Assembly (NCBI GenBank): GCA_012517865.1
Contig: JAAYUC010000006.1
Location: 85,608-149,607 of the forward strand
Source of the DNA: Chloroflexota bacterium
GTDB lineage: Bacteria > Chloroflexota > Anaerolineae > Anaerolineales > Anaerolineaceae
Direction of reading: 5' to 3'
DNA length: 64,000 nt
In this document: one piece after another, positions 8,875 to 17,347 of the stretch
Numbering within the stretch: the stretch's first letter is position 1
How the letters are laid out: every line of letters begins with the position of its first letter
The notes under the pieces: model-generated
Databases searched by the model: none
The model's input: only the letters and a program-made list of their open reading frames with translations
What the model was told of the DNA's origin: nothing
Position numbers and translations under genes: made by a program

Positions 8875-10755
8875 ATGAAAATGACCTTCACAAAACAAAT
8901 CAAGCCCTTCGGCACCTGGCCTTCACCCATTACCCCCGAACTCATTGGCAGCAGCGCGCGCTTCTCCGATGTGCAGTGGGCGCCCGGCTCCGACCGCCTG
9001 GTCTGGTGCCAGTCGCTCAGCGGCAAATCCAGCCTGCTCACGCAGTCTGGTCTGGACGCGCCGTACGAGCTCAGCGGAGACTACAACCCCTCCGGCGGGG
9101 TCGGGTACGGCGGCGGTGAATTTTGCGCGGGCAAAGATGGAGCCCTCTTCGCGGAAAAGGACGGCCGCCTCTATTTCGCGCCGTACGGCCACGGCAGTCC
9201 GGTGCCGCTTACGCCAGCCTTTGGACGAAGCGCCAGCCCAAAACTTTCCCCCACGCAGGACCGCGTCCTGTTCGTGCATACCTATGAGGACCGCGACGTT
9301 CTGGCGCTCGTCCGACTGGACGGCAGCAGCTGGCCGCGCGTTTTCGCCTCTGGAGCTGACTTCTACATGCAGCCAGCCTGGAGCCCAAACGGCAGGGCGG
9401 CAGCCTGGGTGGAATGGGACCATCCCAACATGCCCTGGGACGGTACGCGCCTAATGTTCGCGCTGCTGGATGAAAGCGGCGAAGCCTGCGCGGAAGTTCA
9501 CGTCCTCGACGGTGATGCAAGCACGCCCACTTTCCAGCCGGAATTCTCTCCGGATGGGCGCTACCTTGCCTATCTGCGCAACCCCGGCGAATGGGACCAG
9601 CTGGTCTTGTTTGACCTGGAAACCGGAGAAAAGCACGTCCTTCTGGACGGCCTTTCCCTGCTGCCGCCAGCCTGGGGGCAGGGTGCCCGCGTTTTGGCAT
9701 GGGCTCCCGATGGCCTCTCCATCTATTACCTGGAAAATCGGCAGGCCAAAGTTTTCCTTGGCAAAATCGACCTGCCCGGCGGAGAATCCCAGACGGTGGA
9801 CGTTGGCGCGTTCACCAATCTGGAACAGCTTAGCCTTTCCTCCAGCGGCGCGCTGGCTCTGATCGCCCAATCCCCCAGCCTGCCTGCCCGCCTGCTGGTA
9901 GTCCAAAATGGGCAAACGCGCGTTGCTGCCCGCAGCCGCGCGGACAATCTCCCTCCCGAAGACCTCCCTCAGGCGCGGGAAGTGGACTGGATTTCTTCCG
10001 ACGGCGTGCGGGTCTTCGGCACTTACTACGCCCCCGCCAACCGGTCTTTTACAGCTCAGGGCCTGCCCACCATGGTGGTCTACATCCACGGCGGGCCGAC
10101 CTCAGCGTCGCGCGTTGGGTTTGACCTGGACACAGCCTTCTTCACCAGCCGCGGATATGCCTATCTGGAAGTGAACTACCGCGGAAGCACCGGCTTTGGG
10201 CGTTCCTATCGCGACGCGCTGCGCGGAAACTGGGGCAGACTGGACCTTCAGGACGCGGTGGAAGGCGCGCGGGCCGTAGTGGGCATGGGGCTGGCGGACC
10301 CCTCGCGCCTCATCATCAAAGGCGGCAGCGCGGGCGGATACACCGTGCTTAACGCGCTGATCCATTACCCCGGTTTTTTCAAAGCCGGCTTGTGCTCTTA
10401 CGGCGTGGCCAACCTCTTCACGCTGGATATGGACACCCACAAATTTGAAGCGCACTATAACGCCTCCCTGGTCGGCAGCCTGCCCGATGCCGCTCAAAAG
10501 TACCACGCGTTTTCACCAATCTTCCACGCGCACAGGATTAAGGATCCGCTGGCCGTTTTCCAGGGCGCGGAGGATAAAGTGGTGCCACAGAGCCAATCGG
10601 ACAGCATCGTGGAGGTGCTCAAAGCGAACCGCGTGCCGCACATCTACCGGGTATATCCGGGCGAAGGGCATGGGTTCCGCAAAGCGGAAACAATTATTGA
10701 TTTTTATGAAACTATCGAACGCTTCTTGCTGCAGCACGTCATATTCAGCATCTGA
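8875..10755 (+). CDS. S9-family serine peptidase (acylaminoacyl-peptidase / prolyl oligopeptidase type)
   Basis: A 626-residue protein with an N-terminal beta-propeller (about 1-360; repeats such as SPTQDRVLFVHT and SPDGRYLAYLRN) and a C-terminal alpha/beta-hydrolase domain. The catalytic triad is readable: Ser485 in KGGSAGGY, Asp567 in GAEDKVVP and His599 in GEGHGF. The oxyanion-region motif is VVYIHGGPTS. It would cleave short peptides or acylated amino acids; no signal peptide is seen, so it is cytoplasmic. The start follows AAAGGA. An alpha/beta hydrolase gene begins 33 bp downstream on the same strand and is probably co-transcribed. Confidence 0.92.
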   Translation: MKMTFTKQIKPFGTWPSPITPELIGSSARFSDVQWAPGSDRLVWCQSLSGKSSLLTQSGLDAPYELSGDYNPSGGVGYGGGEFCAGKDGALFAEKDGRLYFAPYGHGSPVPLTPAFGRSASPKLSPTQDRVLFVHTYEDRDVLALVRLDGSSWPRVFASGADFYMQPAWSPNGRAAAWVEWDHPNMPWDGTRLMFALLDESGEACAEVHVLDGDASTPTFQPEFSPDGRYLAYLRNPGEWDQLVLFDLETGEKHVLLDGLSLLPPAWGQGARVLAWAPDGLSIYYLENRQAKVFLGKIDLPGGESQTVDVGAFTNLEQLSLSSSGALALIAQSPSLPARLLVVQNGQTRVAARSRADNLPPEDLPQAREVDWISSDGVRVFGTYYAPANRSFTAQGLPTMVVYIHGGPTSASRVGFDLDTAFFTSRGYAYLEVNYRGSTGFGRSYRDALRGNWGRLDLQDAVEGARAVVGMGLADPSRLIIKGGSAGGYTVLNALIHYPGFFKAGLCSYGVANLFTLDMDTHKFEAHYNASLVGSLPDAAQKYHAFSPIFHAHRIKDPLAVFQGAEDKVVPQSQSDSIVEVLKANRVPHIYRVYPGEGHGFRKAETIIDFYETIERFLLQHVIFSI

Positions 10756-10788
10756 CAACGAAAGCAGAATGAAGGACAAAAAAGGGAT

Positions 10789-11619
10789 ATGAATATCAAG
10801 GAAAACTTTATCAAGGCTTCAGATGGATTAAACCTTTACCTGCGCGCCTGGAGCGGCGCGCAAGCGGCCAGGGCTGTGGTCGTGCTGCTGCACGGCGTGG
10901 GCGAACACTGCCAGCGGTACGACCATGTAGCCGAGCGCTTTTGCGAGCGCGGCATTCATATGCTGGGCTACGACAGGCGCGGTCACTGCCGCTCTGAAGG
11001 CAGGCGCGGCGTCATCGGCAGCGTAGACCAATTGGTCGCGGATTTTTCCCAGGTCATCGCGCTGGCCAAAACTGAGTATCCCGGGCTGCCGGTTTTCCTC
11101 TACGGCCACAGCATGGGCGCTTTGGGCGTCCTCTACTATGCCCTGCGTGAAAAACCGGATGTCAGAGGGATTATCGCCACCAGCCCGCCTTTGGACAGCG
11201 GAACCATCCCGGAAAAACAAAAAAAGCTCATACGGGTCCTTGAGCCGCTTGTTCCCCACCTCACCATTCCAAGTAACTTGGACCAAAGCGCCCTCTCGCG
11301 CGACACGGCTGTAATCGCGGAATACCGGGCTGATCCGTTGGTGCATGATAAAGTCAGCGTGCGCCTGGGTGCTCACTTCGTGAACGCCCCGCGGTTTATC
11401 TTCGAGCACATTGAGGAATGGCGTCTGCCGCTTTACCTGGCGCACGGCACCGAAGACCGCATTTGCCCAATCAAGGGCTCAGACCTTTTCGCGGCCAAGG
11501 TGCCTGTTCCCATCACCTATCAGCGCTGGGACGGCCTATACCATGAGACGCACAACGAACCCGAAAAGGAGCAGGTAATCAGCGCCGTGCTTTCCTGGAT
11601 AGAAGCGCAGCTGGCCTGA
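10789..11619 (+). CDS. Alpha/beta hydrolase of the monoacylglycerol lipase / lysophospholipase type
   Basis: A 276-residue cytoplasmic hydrolase. It has HGVGEH (oxyanion loop), GHSMGA with nucleophile Ser108, GTEDRICP with Asp223, and His252 in LYHETHNE. The YDRRGHCRSEGRRG segment is typical of Hydrolase_4 / YtpA-like lipases. Probable substrates are monoacylglycerols or lysophospholipids. It follows the S9 peptidase closely and ends before a strong hairpin at 11669-11704. Confidence 0.88.
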   Translation: MNIKENFIKASDGLNLYLRAWSGAQAARAVVVLLHGVGEHCQRYDHVAERFCERGIHMLGYDRRGHCRSEGRRGVIGSVDQLVADFSQVIALAKTEYPGLPVFLYGHSMGALGVLYYALREKPDVRGIIATSPPLDSGTIPEKQKKLIRVLEPLVPHLTIPSNLDQSALSRDTAVIAEYRADPLVHDKVSVRLGAHFVNAPRFIFEHIEEWRLPLYLAHGTEDRICPIKGSDLFAAKVPVPITYQRWDGLYHETHNEPEKEQVISAVLSWIEAQLA

Positions 11620-11668
11620 GAAGACCCACTCTCGCCCTGGTTTGGCCTGTTTAACACCGCTTGGTGAA

Positions 11669-11704
11669 AAGAGAGAAGCCCTCCGCCTGGAGGGCTTCTC
11701 TCTT
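11669..11704. terminator. Strong 16-bp hairpin, probable terminator
   Basis: A perfect 16-bp stem (11669-11684 with 11689-11704) around GCCT. It sits 50 bp after the hydrolase gene and also downstream of the oppositely oriented tRNA-Ser. The flanking T-tract is short on both strands, so it may stop transcription from both sides or mainly protect 3' ends. Confidence 0.6.
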
Positions 11705-11778
11705 GGCTGCTGTCGGTCGTCACCGAAGGTCATATTAATCAGTACATCACACAGCGGCGGGTAATTAAATAAAAAGAG

Positions 11779-11865
11779 CGGAGAGGGCGGGATTCGAACC
11801 CGCGATACCTCATCGGTATACTCGCTTTCCAAGCGAGCGCACTAGGCCAGCTATGCGACCTCTCC
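11779..11865 (-). tRNA. tRNA-Ser (GGA)
   Basis: 87 nt with the long variable arm of class II tRNAs. Acceptor GGAGAGG pairs with CCTCTCC, the anticodon stem is CTCGC/GCGAG with loop TTGGAAA, and the T arm is GCGGG-TTCGAAT-CCCGC. The discriminator is G, normal for serine. CCA is not encoded. Confidence 0.95.
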
Positions 11866-11879
11866 ACAAGCAGAGCGCT

Positions 11880-11888
11880 ATTATACCA
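11880..11888 (-). promoter_or_regulatory. Extended -10 promoter of tRNA-Ser
   Basis: Minus strand TGGTATAAT (11888-11880), an extended -10 with consensus hexamer, ends 14 nt before the tRNA. The best -35 (TTGCGA) is 19 bp away. Confidence 0.55.
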
Positions 11889-11926
11889 GAATTTATTGCG
11901 GATTTCGCAAGGCAATTTTCCGAAAT

Positions 11927-12568
11927 TTATTTCTTTTGGCCGTAATTCCCGCGGTCTTCCGCTTGTTCGGCAATTTGCTTTTCATCCAATAGCGGCACCG
12001 GTCCCACCGCGCGCGCCAGCAAGTATATCCTGGCCGCGTCCTCCAGATAAACCGCGGCTTCCAGCGCCTGGTCGAGGTCCTTGCCGAAAGCCATCACGCC
12101 GTGGTGTTTCAGAATAACGCACAGAGCTCCGCGGGCATACTCCACGGCAAGCGCTCCCATTCCCTCATCAGAAGAAATGGTGAATGGAGCCACATGCACG
12201 GCTTGCTGTGTGGCATCAATCATGAGCGTCAGGAAGGCGGGCAGCACATCGGTGACTAATCCCGCCGCGGTTGCGTAGGGCTGATGGGTGTGAATGACCG
12301 CGTTTACCGTGGGCATGTGCTTGAAAACAAAGAGCAGCGCGGAAGTGTCTGAGGAAGGACGCAAACAGCCTTCCACTACCTTACCCTGCGCGTCCACGCG
12401 GACAATGTCATCCGGCCGCATGCTGTCATAGCGCACCGCGGTGGGCGTCACCAGGAATGTGCCGTCTGGCAGACGCATGGAGACGTTCCCTCCGGATAAA
12501 CTGACCAAACGGTAATGTTCCATGGTTAGCGCGCAATCCAATACTGCTCTTTTCTCTGATTCGTACAT
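11927..12568 (-). CDS. Class II aldolase/epimerase (L-fuculose-1-P aldolase / L-ribulose-5-P 4-epimerase family)
   Basis: A 213-residue zinc enzyme of the FucA/AraD fold: GGNVS (phosphate loop), HTH at 93-95 and His155 in KHHG as zinc ligands. The overall length and the ending GPVPLLDEKQIA are FucA-like. However residues 71-75 read PSSDT, where aldolases carry Glu (PSSE) and AraD-type epimerases carry Asp (PSSDT). With UlaE and LyxK upstream, a role as L-ribulose-5-phosphate 4-epimerase giving D-xylulose 5-phosphate is the neatest reading, but it remains inference. I chose ATG 12568 (AAGGGAG 8 nt upstream); the frame is open further up into the preceding gene. Last gene of the minus-strand operon from 19.06 kb. 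Confidence 0.8.
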   Translation of the reverse strand: MYESEKRAVLDCALTMEHYRLVSLSGGNVSMRLPDGTFLVTPTAVRYDSMRPDDIVRVDAQGKVVEGCLRPSSDTSALLFVFKHMPTVNAVIHTHQPYATAAGLVTDVLPAFLTLMIDATQQAVHVAPFTISSDEGMGALAVEYARGALCVILKHHGVMAFGKDLDQALEAAVYLEDAARIYLLARAVGPVPLLDEKQIAEQAEDRGNYGQKK

Positions 12569-12581
12569 TTTCCATGCTCCC

Positions 12582-13424
12582 TTATTCCAGCCCTGCCCGG
12601 GCAATTTTTTCGACAAGAAATTCTCTGGCGCGCACGGCGCGTTCCAGATAATCGGGTTCATCGACAAACCAATACTCGATGATTAATGGCGCGTGAAAGT
12701 TGATTTTCTGCAGGCAGCGCAAAACTGCCTCAAAGTCCAACGCGCCGCTCCCCCACGGAAGGTTGTAACTGGTGCCAGGAACCGCGTCGCGAATATGCAG
12801 CCCGACCAGGTGCCCTTGCCCGGCTTCCAGCTCCTCCAGCGGCTCAAAACCCTCCGCCAACAGGTTCGCCGCGTCTGGGTATACCTGCAGCCAGGGGGAA
12901 TTTACCTCCCGCACCAGCTCCAGAGCCTGGAGGATGGAACGAATATGCTTGTCCACCGGCTCAATCGCCAGCATCACGCCCAAATTGCCCGCCCATTCCG
13001 CGGCACGCGCCGCGTTTTCCTGGTAGCGCCTGGCCGTACCCTCGCTGGCAGGCTCGTAATACACGTCCGAGCCAGTCAATTGGAGCACGCGGATGCCGGT
13101 CTCAACACAAAAGTCCAGGCCTTTCCGCATCAGGTCCATAGCCCGTCGTGCAATAGCAGGGTCGGCGGAACCCAACGCGTACTTGCGGTGCCCGCTGAAG
13201 CAGGCGGAAAACAGCCGTATGCCGCTCTCCTCGGCTGCGCGGCGGGTTGCCCGCATTTCTGCCGCGCCCCAATCCAGGCGCGCCAGTCGGTCGTCGCTCT
13301 CATCGAGGCTGATTTCAAAAGTATCGTAGCCTGCCCGGACCGCATCCGCAAACATCTCAGGCAGCGGCTGGGGTTTAAGAGCTTTTTCGTAAATTCCGAT
13401 GGGAAACGAAAGTTTTGCCGCCAC
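12582..13424 (-). CDS. ulaE: L-ribulose-5-phosphate 3-epimerase (L-xylulose-5-P 3-epimerase), UlaE/SgbU type
   Basis: A 280-residue TIM-barrel sugar-phosphate epimerase that matches E. coli UlaE along its length as I remember it: PIGIYEKAL near the N-terminus, SLDESDDRLARLDW, GIRVLQLTGSDVYYEPA, and the carboxylate and histidine metal ligands in AIEP, YPDAAN, VGLHIRD and IIEYW. It interconverts L-xylulose 5-phosphate and L-ribulose 5-phosphate. The start is GTG, overlapping by one base the TAG stop of the upstream epimerase gene, so the two are translationally coupled. Confidence 0.9.
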   Translation of the reverse strand: MAAKLSFPIGIYEKALKPQPLPEMFADAVRAGYDTFEISLDESDDRLARLDWGAAEMRATRRAAEESGIRLFSACFSGHRKYALGSADPAIARRAMDLMRKGLDFCVETGIRVLQLTGSDVYYEPASEGTARRYQENAARAAEWAGNLGVMLAIEPVDKHIRSILQALELVREVNSPWLQVYPDAANLLAEGFEPLEELEAGQGHLVGLHIRDAVPGTSYNLPWGSGALDFEAVLRCLQKINFHAPLIIEYWFVDEPDYLERAVRAREFLVEKIARAGLE

Positions 13425-14071
13425 TATTTTTTCACCGTTTCTGCTGCTTCCGCCAATGCGCGGTAAACCGCCAGTGGGTCCGGCGCGCCAAAAAACGACC
13501 TGCCAACAATGACTGTATCAATCCCCACTGCGCGTAATCTGGCGATATTCTCAAGGTTTACGCCGCCGTCCGCCCACAGCGAGACCCGGGCGGGCAGTTC
13601 GCAGCGAGCTTGTTGAATTTTCGACAGCACCGCGCTGCGCAGCTTCATCCCTTCAAAATCCGGCTCGGAGGTCAGGAAGAGGACGTAATCCAATTGTTCC
13701 GCAAAGTATGGCAGCGCGTGTGCGCCCGTTTTCAGGTTCAGCGCCAGACCGGCTCGCAGTCCCAGCCCGCGCAGCCTGCCTAAAAAAGTCGCTGGATACG
13801 GCAAAGCTTCCAGGTGCGCGCAAATGCTTTTAACGCCGCAGGCGCGCATGGGCTCAATGTAATCAAAGGGATTCGTGACCATCAGGTGCGCGTCCAGTTC
13901 GCCTCTCCACGCGCCGGCAATCGCCCGCACCATATCCATCCCGAAAGTGATGCTGGGCAAAAAATTGCCATCCTCAATATCAAGGTGCAGGTTTGGCAGC
14001 GGCTGGATGCGCTTAAGCTCGCTTCCGATTTCCAGCAGGTTTGCGGATGCTATGGAGGGAATAATTTTCAT
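13424..14071 (-). CDS. Ribulose-phosphate 3-epimerase family protein
   Basis: A 215-residue TIM barrel of the Rpe/AlsE family. Metal ligands are all present: His29 and Asp31 in HLDIEDG, His62 in AHLMV and Asp168 in WADGGVN; the phosphate-binding end is TVIVGRSFFG. It would epimerise C3 of ribulose 5-phosphate or a relative such as allulose 6-phosphate. Being inside a pentose-type operon, and slightly divergent (EDG in place of the more usual MDG), it may be a pathway-specific paralogue rather than the housekeeping Rpe. ATG start with AGGA upstream. Confidence 0.87.
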   Translation of the reverse strand: MKIIPSIASANLLEIGSELKRIQPLPNLHLDIEDGNFLPSITFGMDMVRAIAGAWRGELDAHLMVTNPFDYIEPMRACGVKSICAHLEALPYPATFLGRLRGLGLRAGLALNLKTGAHALPYFAEQLDYVLFLTSEPDFEGMKLRSAVLSKIQQARCELPARVSLWADGGVNLENIARLRAVGIDTVIVGRSFFGAPDPLAVYRALAEAAETVKK

Positions 14072-14093
14072 TTTTCACTTCCTCTGCTCATTT

Positions 14094-15602
14094 TTACGCG
14101 CTGCCGTGGAAACATTCCAGAGCAGCCAGGGCTTTTTCGTAGACCTGAAACTTTTCAGCGTAAATTTCAGCTTGTTCTTTCCGAGGAGTAAGGCGCTCGC
14201 GCATCTTTACCATCTTTTGGATTGCCTCCTGATAGTTGGCGAAAACCCCGCAGGCAATCCCGGCGCAGATAGCCGCGCCTTTCGCTCCAGGCTCATTTCC
14301 TTCCGGGATTTCAACCGGAAGCCCCAACGCGTCGCACATCATTTGCGACCAGACTCTCGAGTTGGTCACGCCGCCCGAAAGCCTGGCTTTGCTGAAAGCG
14401 TGCCCGTCTTTCACCAGCCGGTGAACATGAAAGACTGTCGAAAACACCACGCCTTCGTAAACCGCGCGAATCAGGTGCTCGCGTTTATCAAAGCTGCTCA
14501 GGTTAAAGAAAGCGCCTTTTCCACCCGCGACAGTCGCGGAATCAAAGAGGTAAGGTACAAATACCGCGCAGCTGTCCTCGGGCTTGAGTATTTCCACGCA
14601 CTGGTCGCATTCCGCGTAAAGCTGCTGCCGGGTTTTACCGCTCACCTGGGCTGCCAGAAAGTTTTCTACGAACCACTCAAAGTTGCTGGCGGATGTCGGA
14701 GTGGACTCCTCCACCAAAAACTGCCCCGGTAAAAAGGATTGCGAGACGGAGTTCGTGGTCTCTCGATATCCGCGGCACAATTCCGGCGCAAGATACTCGT
14801 TGATAGACCAGGTGCCGGCAATCAAACAGAGCGTTTCGCCATCCAATACCCCGCTGGCTATTGCTCCGGCATCCACATCAAAGCAGCCGCCTGCCACCGG
14901 CGTCCCCTCTGCCAGCCCGGTCTGCGCCGCGGCTCGCGCGGATACGGTTCCCGAGACAGCCACCGGGCTGAGGCAAGGCGGCATAAGGCACGAACAATCC
15001 TCCAGACCCAATAGCTCGAAAAGTCTCGGCTCAAACGCGAGCGTGTGGATATTCATCAATCCCCAGGATGAAGCCTCCGTGAACTCACAAGCGGCAGTTC
15101 CGGTCAGGCGCAGCCGGATAAAGTCCTTGATTCCCAATACCCAGGCGCTGCGCTCAAGTACTTCCGGCGCGTTATCTTTAAACCAGGGCAGCAGCACAGC
15201 CGGCTGCGCGGCCCAAAAACCCTGATGGGAATATTGGAAAGCTTCGCGTTCAATCCCGCTTGCCGCGAATTTCTCAGCGTATGCCGCCCCGCGGGTATCC
15301 GTTGAGACGATGCAGTTCCAGGTGGCATTTCCGTTAGCATCGACCAGACACATGCCGTTGCCGTATCCGGTCAGTCCGATGCCAATGATTTCCCGCGGGT
15401 CTGCACCGCTCTTGTGAATGACATCACGGATCAGGTCCACAGTGGTCTGCCAGACCAGCTCCGGGTCTCGCTCGGTCATCCCGGGCTGAGGGAGAATCAG
15501 CGGCACCGGGCAGGAAGACACCGCGATTTCATCACCCTGCAAGTTAAACAAGGCGCATTTTGTTTTCGTGCCCCCGTTATCAATGCCGAGTAGATAGCGC
15601 AT
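14094..15602 (-). CDS. lyxK: FGGY-family carbohydrate kinase, L-xylulose kinase (LyxK) type
   Basis: A 502-residue FGGY kinase with the ATPase phosphate-1 motif GIDNGGTKTK, SPQPGM-like segment LPQPGMTERDPELVWQ, GTPVAGGCFDVDAGAIASG and the conserved ESTPTSASNFEWF, all close to E. coli LyxK (HEASPTSSGNLEWF). The C-terminal ARLSGGVTNSRVWSQM and GAKGAA motifs are intact. Predicted to phosphorylate L-xylulose or 3-keto-L-gulonate, feeding UlaE downstream in the same operon. The exact sugar is inferred from this similarity and context. Confidence 0.85.
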   Translation of the reverse strand: MRYLLGIDNGGTKTKCALFNLQGDEIAVSSCPVPLILPQPGMTERDPELVWQTTVDLIRDVIHKSGADPREIIGIGLTGYGNGMCLVDANGNATWNCIVSTDTRGAAYAEKFAASGIEREAFQYSHQGFWAAQPAVLLPWFKDNAPEVLERSAWVLGIKDFIRLRLTGTAACEFTEASSWGLMNIHTLAFEPRLFELLGLEDCSCLMPPCLSPVAVSGTVSARAAAQTGLAEGTPVAGGCFDVDAGAIASGVLDGETLCLIAGTWSINEYLAPELCRGYRETTNSVSQSFLPGQFLVEESTPTSASNFEWFVENFLAAQVSGKTRQQLYAECDQCVEILKPEDSCAVFVPYLFDSATVAGGKGAFFNLSSFDKREHLIRAVYEGVVFSTVFHVHRLVKDGHAFSKARLSGGVTNSRVWSQMMCDALGLPVEIPEGNEPGAKGAAICAGIACGVFANYQEAIQKMVKMRERLTPRKEQAEIYAEKFQVYEKALAALECFHGSA

Positions 15603-15656
15603 AATCCATCACTCTCTTCCGGAGTCTGGCCAAAACCTCCAGCTTCCTGAGTTTTA

Positions 15657-16463
15657 TTACAAGAATTTTTCAACCACTTCGCCAACGGCGTTGCGATTGT
15701 TGCTTCTGCGCGTGATGTAATCAGCCGCGGCTTTGGCGTCGTCGCTGGCGTTGCTCACGGCCACCCCAAGACCGGATTTCCGGATCATCTCCACATCGTT
15801 GGAGAAATTCCCCACCGCGACAATATCCTCTGTGGGAATGTTCAACCTTTGGGCAAGGAAGCTGACCGCGCGCCATTTATTTATCCCATGCTGGAGCACG
15901 TCGTAGTAATGCGGCTGGGAGTGCATGGTGTAAAGGTTTAGTCCTTCGCGCGCAATCAGGCGGTCCATCATCGCCCGGGATTTCGGCCCGTACACACAAA
16001 AGCTGTCTATCTCTGTCAGCGGCGCGTCCGCGGGCTCGCGGATAATGACAGGCTGGTAATTGGCATAACGCGCGAATGCTTCCACGGTCTCATCCATCAG
16101 GGTCGCGCCCCAAAAACGGCCGGCTTTGATGTGCAGAAGCCTGTTCTTGCGCAAAAAGTACTGGATGACAATTTCAGCGGCGCGGGAGTCCAGGCATTCA
16201 TGCAAAAGGACTTCGCCGGTTGCCAGCGCGGTGATTTTCGCGCCGGTATCCACGACGAGATAATCGGCGTAAGGGAAGCGCGGCTCCAGCGAAAGCACCT
16301 CGAATTCGCTCCTGCCGGTTACGAAGCAAATCGCCGCGCCTTTTTCGCGGGCAAGGCGCAGGCTTGCTGCCGTGGCATCGCTTATCTGCCCATGGTCATC
16401 AACGGTGGTGCCGTCCAGGTCCAGCGCCAAAAGTTTGCGGTGGGAGTTGGTTCTGACGGTCAC
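15657..16463 (-). CDS. HAD-superfamily phosphatase, Cof type
   Basis: A 268-residue Cof/type IIB HAD hydrolase: nucleophile region ALDLDGTTVDD (Asp15, Asp17), motif II FVTGRS, Lys in INKWRAV and motif IV VGNFSNDVEMI. The last motif is usually GDxxND; here the first Asp is Asn, which may weaken metal binding or be tolerated. It probably dephosphorylates a sugar phosphate made by the pathway. The start is GTG, two bases after the BtpA-family stop, with GGGAGG about 15 nt ahead. Confidence 0.82.
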   Translation of the reverse strand: MTVRTNSHRKLLALDLDGTTVDDHGQISDATAASLRLAREKGAAICFVTGRSEFEVLSLEPRFPYADYLVVDTGAKITALATGEVLLHECLDSRAAEIVIQYFLRKNRLLHIKAGRFWGATLMDETVEAFARYANYQPVIIREPADAPLTEIDSFCVYGPKSRAMMDRLIAREGLNLYTMHSQPHYYDVLQHGINKWRAVSFLAQRLNIPTEDIVAVGNFSNDVEMIRKSGLGVAVSNASDDAKAAADYITRRSNNRNAVGEVVEKFL

Positions 16464-16465
16464 CT

Positions 16466-17281
16466 TTATTTCAGTGCCTCCCGGAGAGCGTAAACGGGTT
16501 TCATGAAGGCTTTCACGCGTTCCGGGTCCACTGGATTGAAGAGCTTGCCTTCGACTTTAAAAGTCGTCGCAACCACCGCGCCGTCGCAGATTTTCAACTT
16601 TTCCGTGATGGTGTCTTTGTTGCATCCGGTGTTCGCGAAAACCAAAGTCTCGGGAACGGCTTCTTTTACCTGCGCGAGCAGCTCGTTCTCCACGCCTTTT
16701 CCAGCCGCTGAACCCGAGACGCACAGCGCGTCCGGCGCGGCTTTGAACACCAGCGAGCGGGCAATCTCCGTCAGGCTGCGCGTGTCCAGGTTGGTATCGG
16801 ATTCCGGATTGAGGAAAAACAGCAATTTGAGGTCATCCAGCCGCAGCGCGCTCTTTCGGCGTATCAGCTCGGAAAGTTCGTTGTTGTAGAAGCCGCCGTC
16901 GCCAGCATACACACCCGAAAAGGTGCCCCTGGCAAAAGACGCGTCCACCGCGGCTGCCAGTTCAATGGTTGCCAGGCCGTCGGAGATGCAATCCACGCCA
17001 AATGGGACGCGGATTTCATCCATCAGCTCGCCGATAACGCGCGCCATTGCGCTGGGTGTGACAAAACTCATACGGCGCTGATAAGGCAGGCTGAATTCAT
17101 TGGAGAAAATAATGCCGTCCACGCCGCCGTCCTGAATGGCGTGCAGGTCCGCGCGTGCCAGGTCAATGACGCGTCGCATGCTTGCCCCTGCTTTGTATAA
17201 GGGGTCGCCTGGCAAAGGCTGAAGGTGCAGCATGGAGATAATGGGTTTCTTGACATTAAATAAGGTTTCTGTCCAGCTCAT
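16466..17281 (-). CDS. BtpA/SgcQ-family TIM-barrel protein
   Basis: A 271-residue BtpA-family protein: MLHLQPLPGDP at the N-terminus, GGVDGIIFSNEFS, and NTGCNKDTITEKL near the C-terminus are hallmarks. BtpA was first described as a factor affecting photosystem I in cyanobacteria; its heterotrophic relatives (SgcQ) sit in sugar operons and have no settled enzymatic role. The phosphate-binding C-terminal half (ALCVSGSAAGKG) suggests a sugar-phosphate ligand. ATG start with AAAGGA. Confidence 0.85.
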   Translation of the reverse strand: MSWTETLFNVKKPIISMLHLQPLPGDPLYKAGASMRRVIDLARADLHAIQDGGVDGIIFSNEFSLPYQRRMSFVTPSAMARVIGELMDEIRVPFGVDCISDGLATIELAAAVDASFARGTFSGVYAGDGGFYNNELSELIRRKSALRLDDLKLLFFLNPESDTNLDTRSLTEIARSLVFKAAPDALCVSGSAAGKGVENELLAQVKEAVPETLVFANTGCNKDTITEKLKICDGAVVATTFKVEGKLFNPVDPERVKAFMKPVYALREALK

Positions 17282-17347
17282 AGTATTTCCTTTAACTTCG
17301 CGGATATACAGCGCCCCGCTCAGACCGTCAGCGCGGCTGTCACAAAA

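Noticed and set aside
12569..12667. N-terminal extension of the class II aldolase
   Set aside because: The longer frame overlaps the ulaE 3' end and is not protein-like; ATG 12568 has a good ribosome site.
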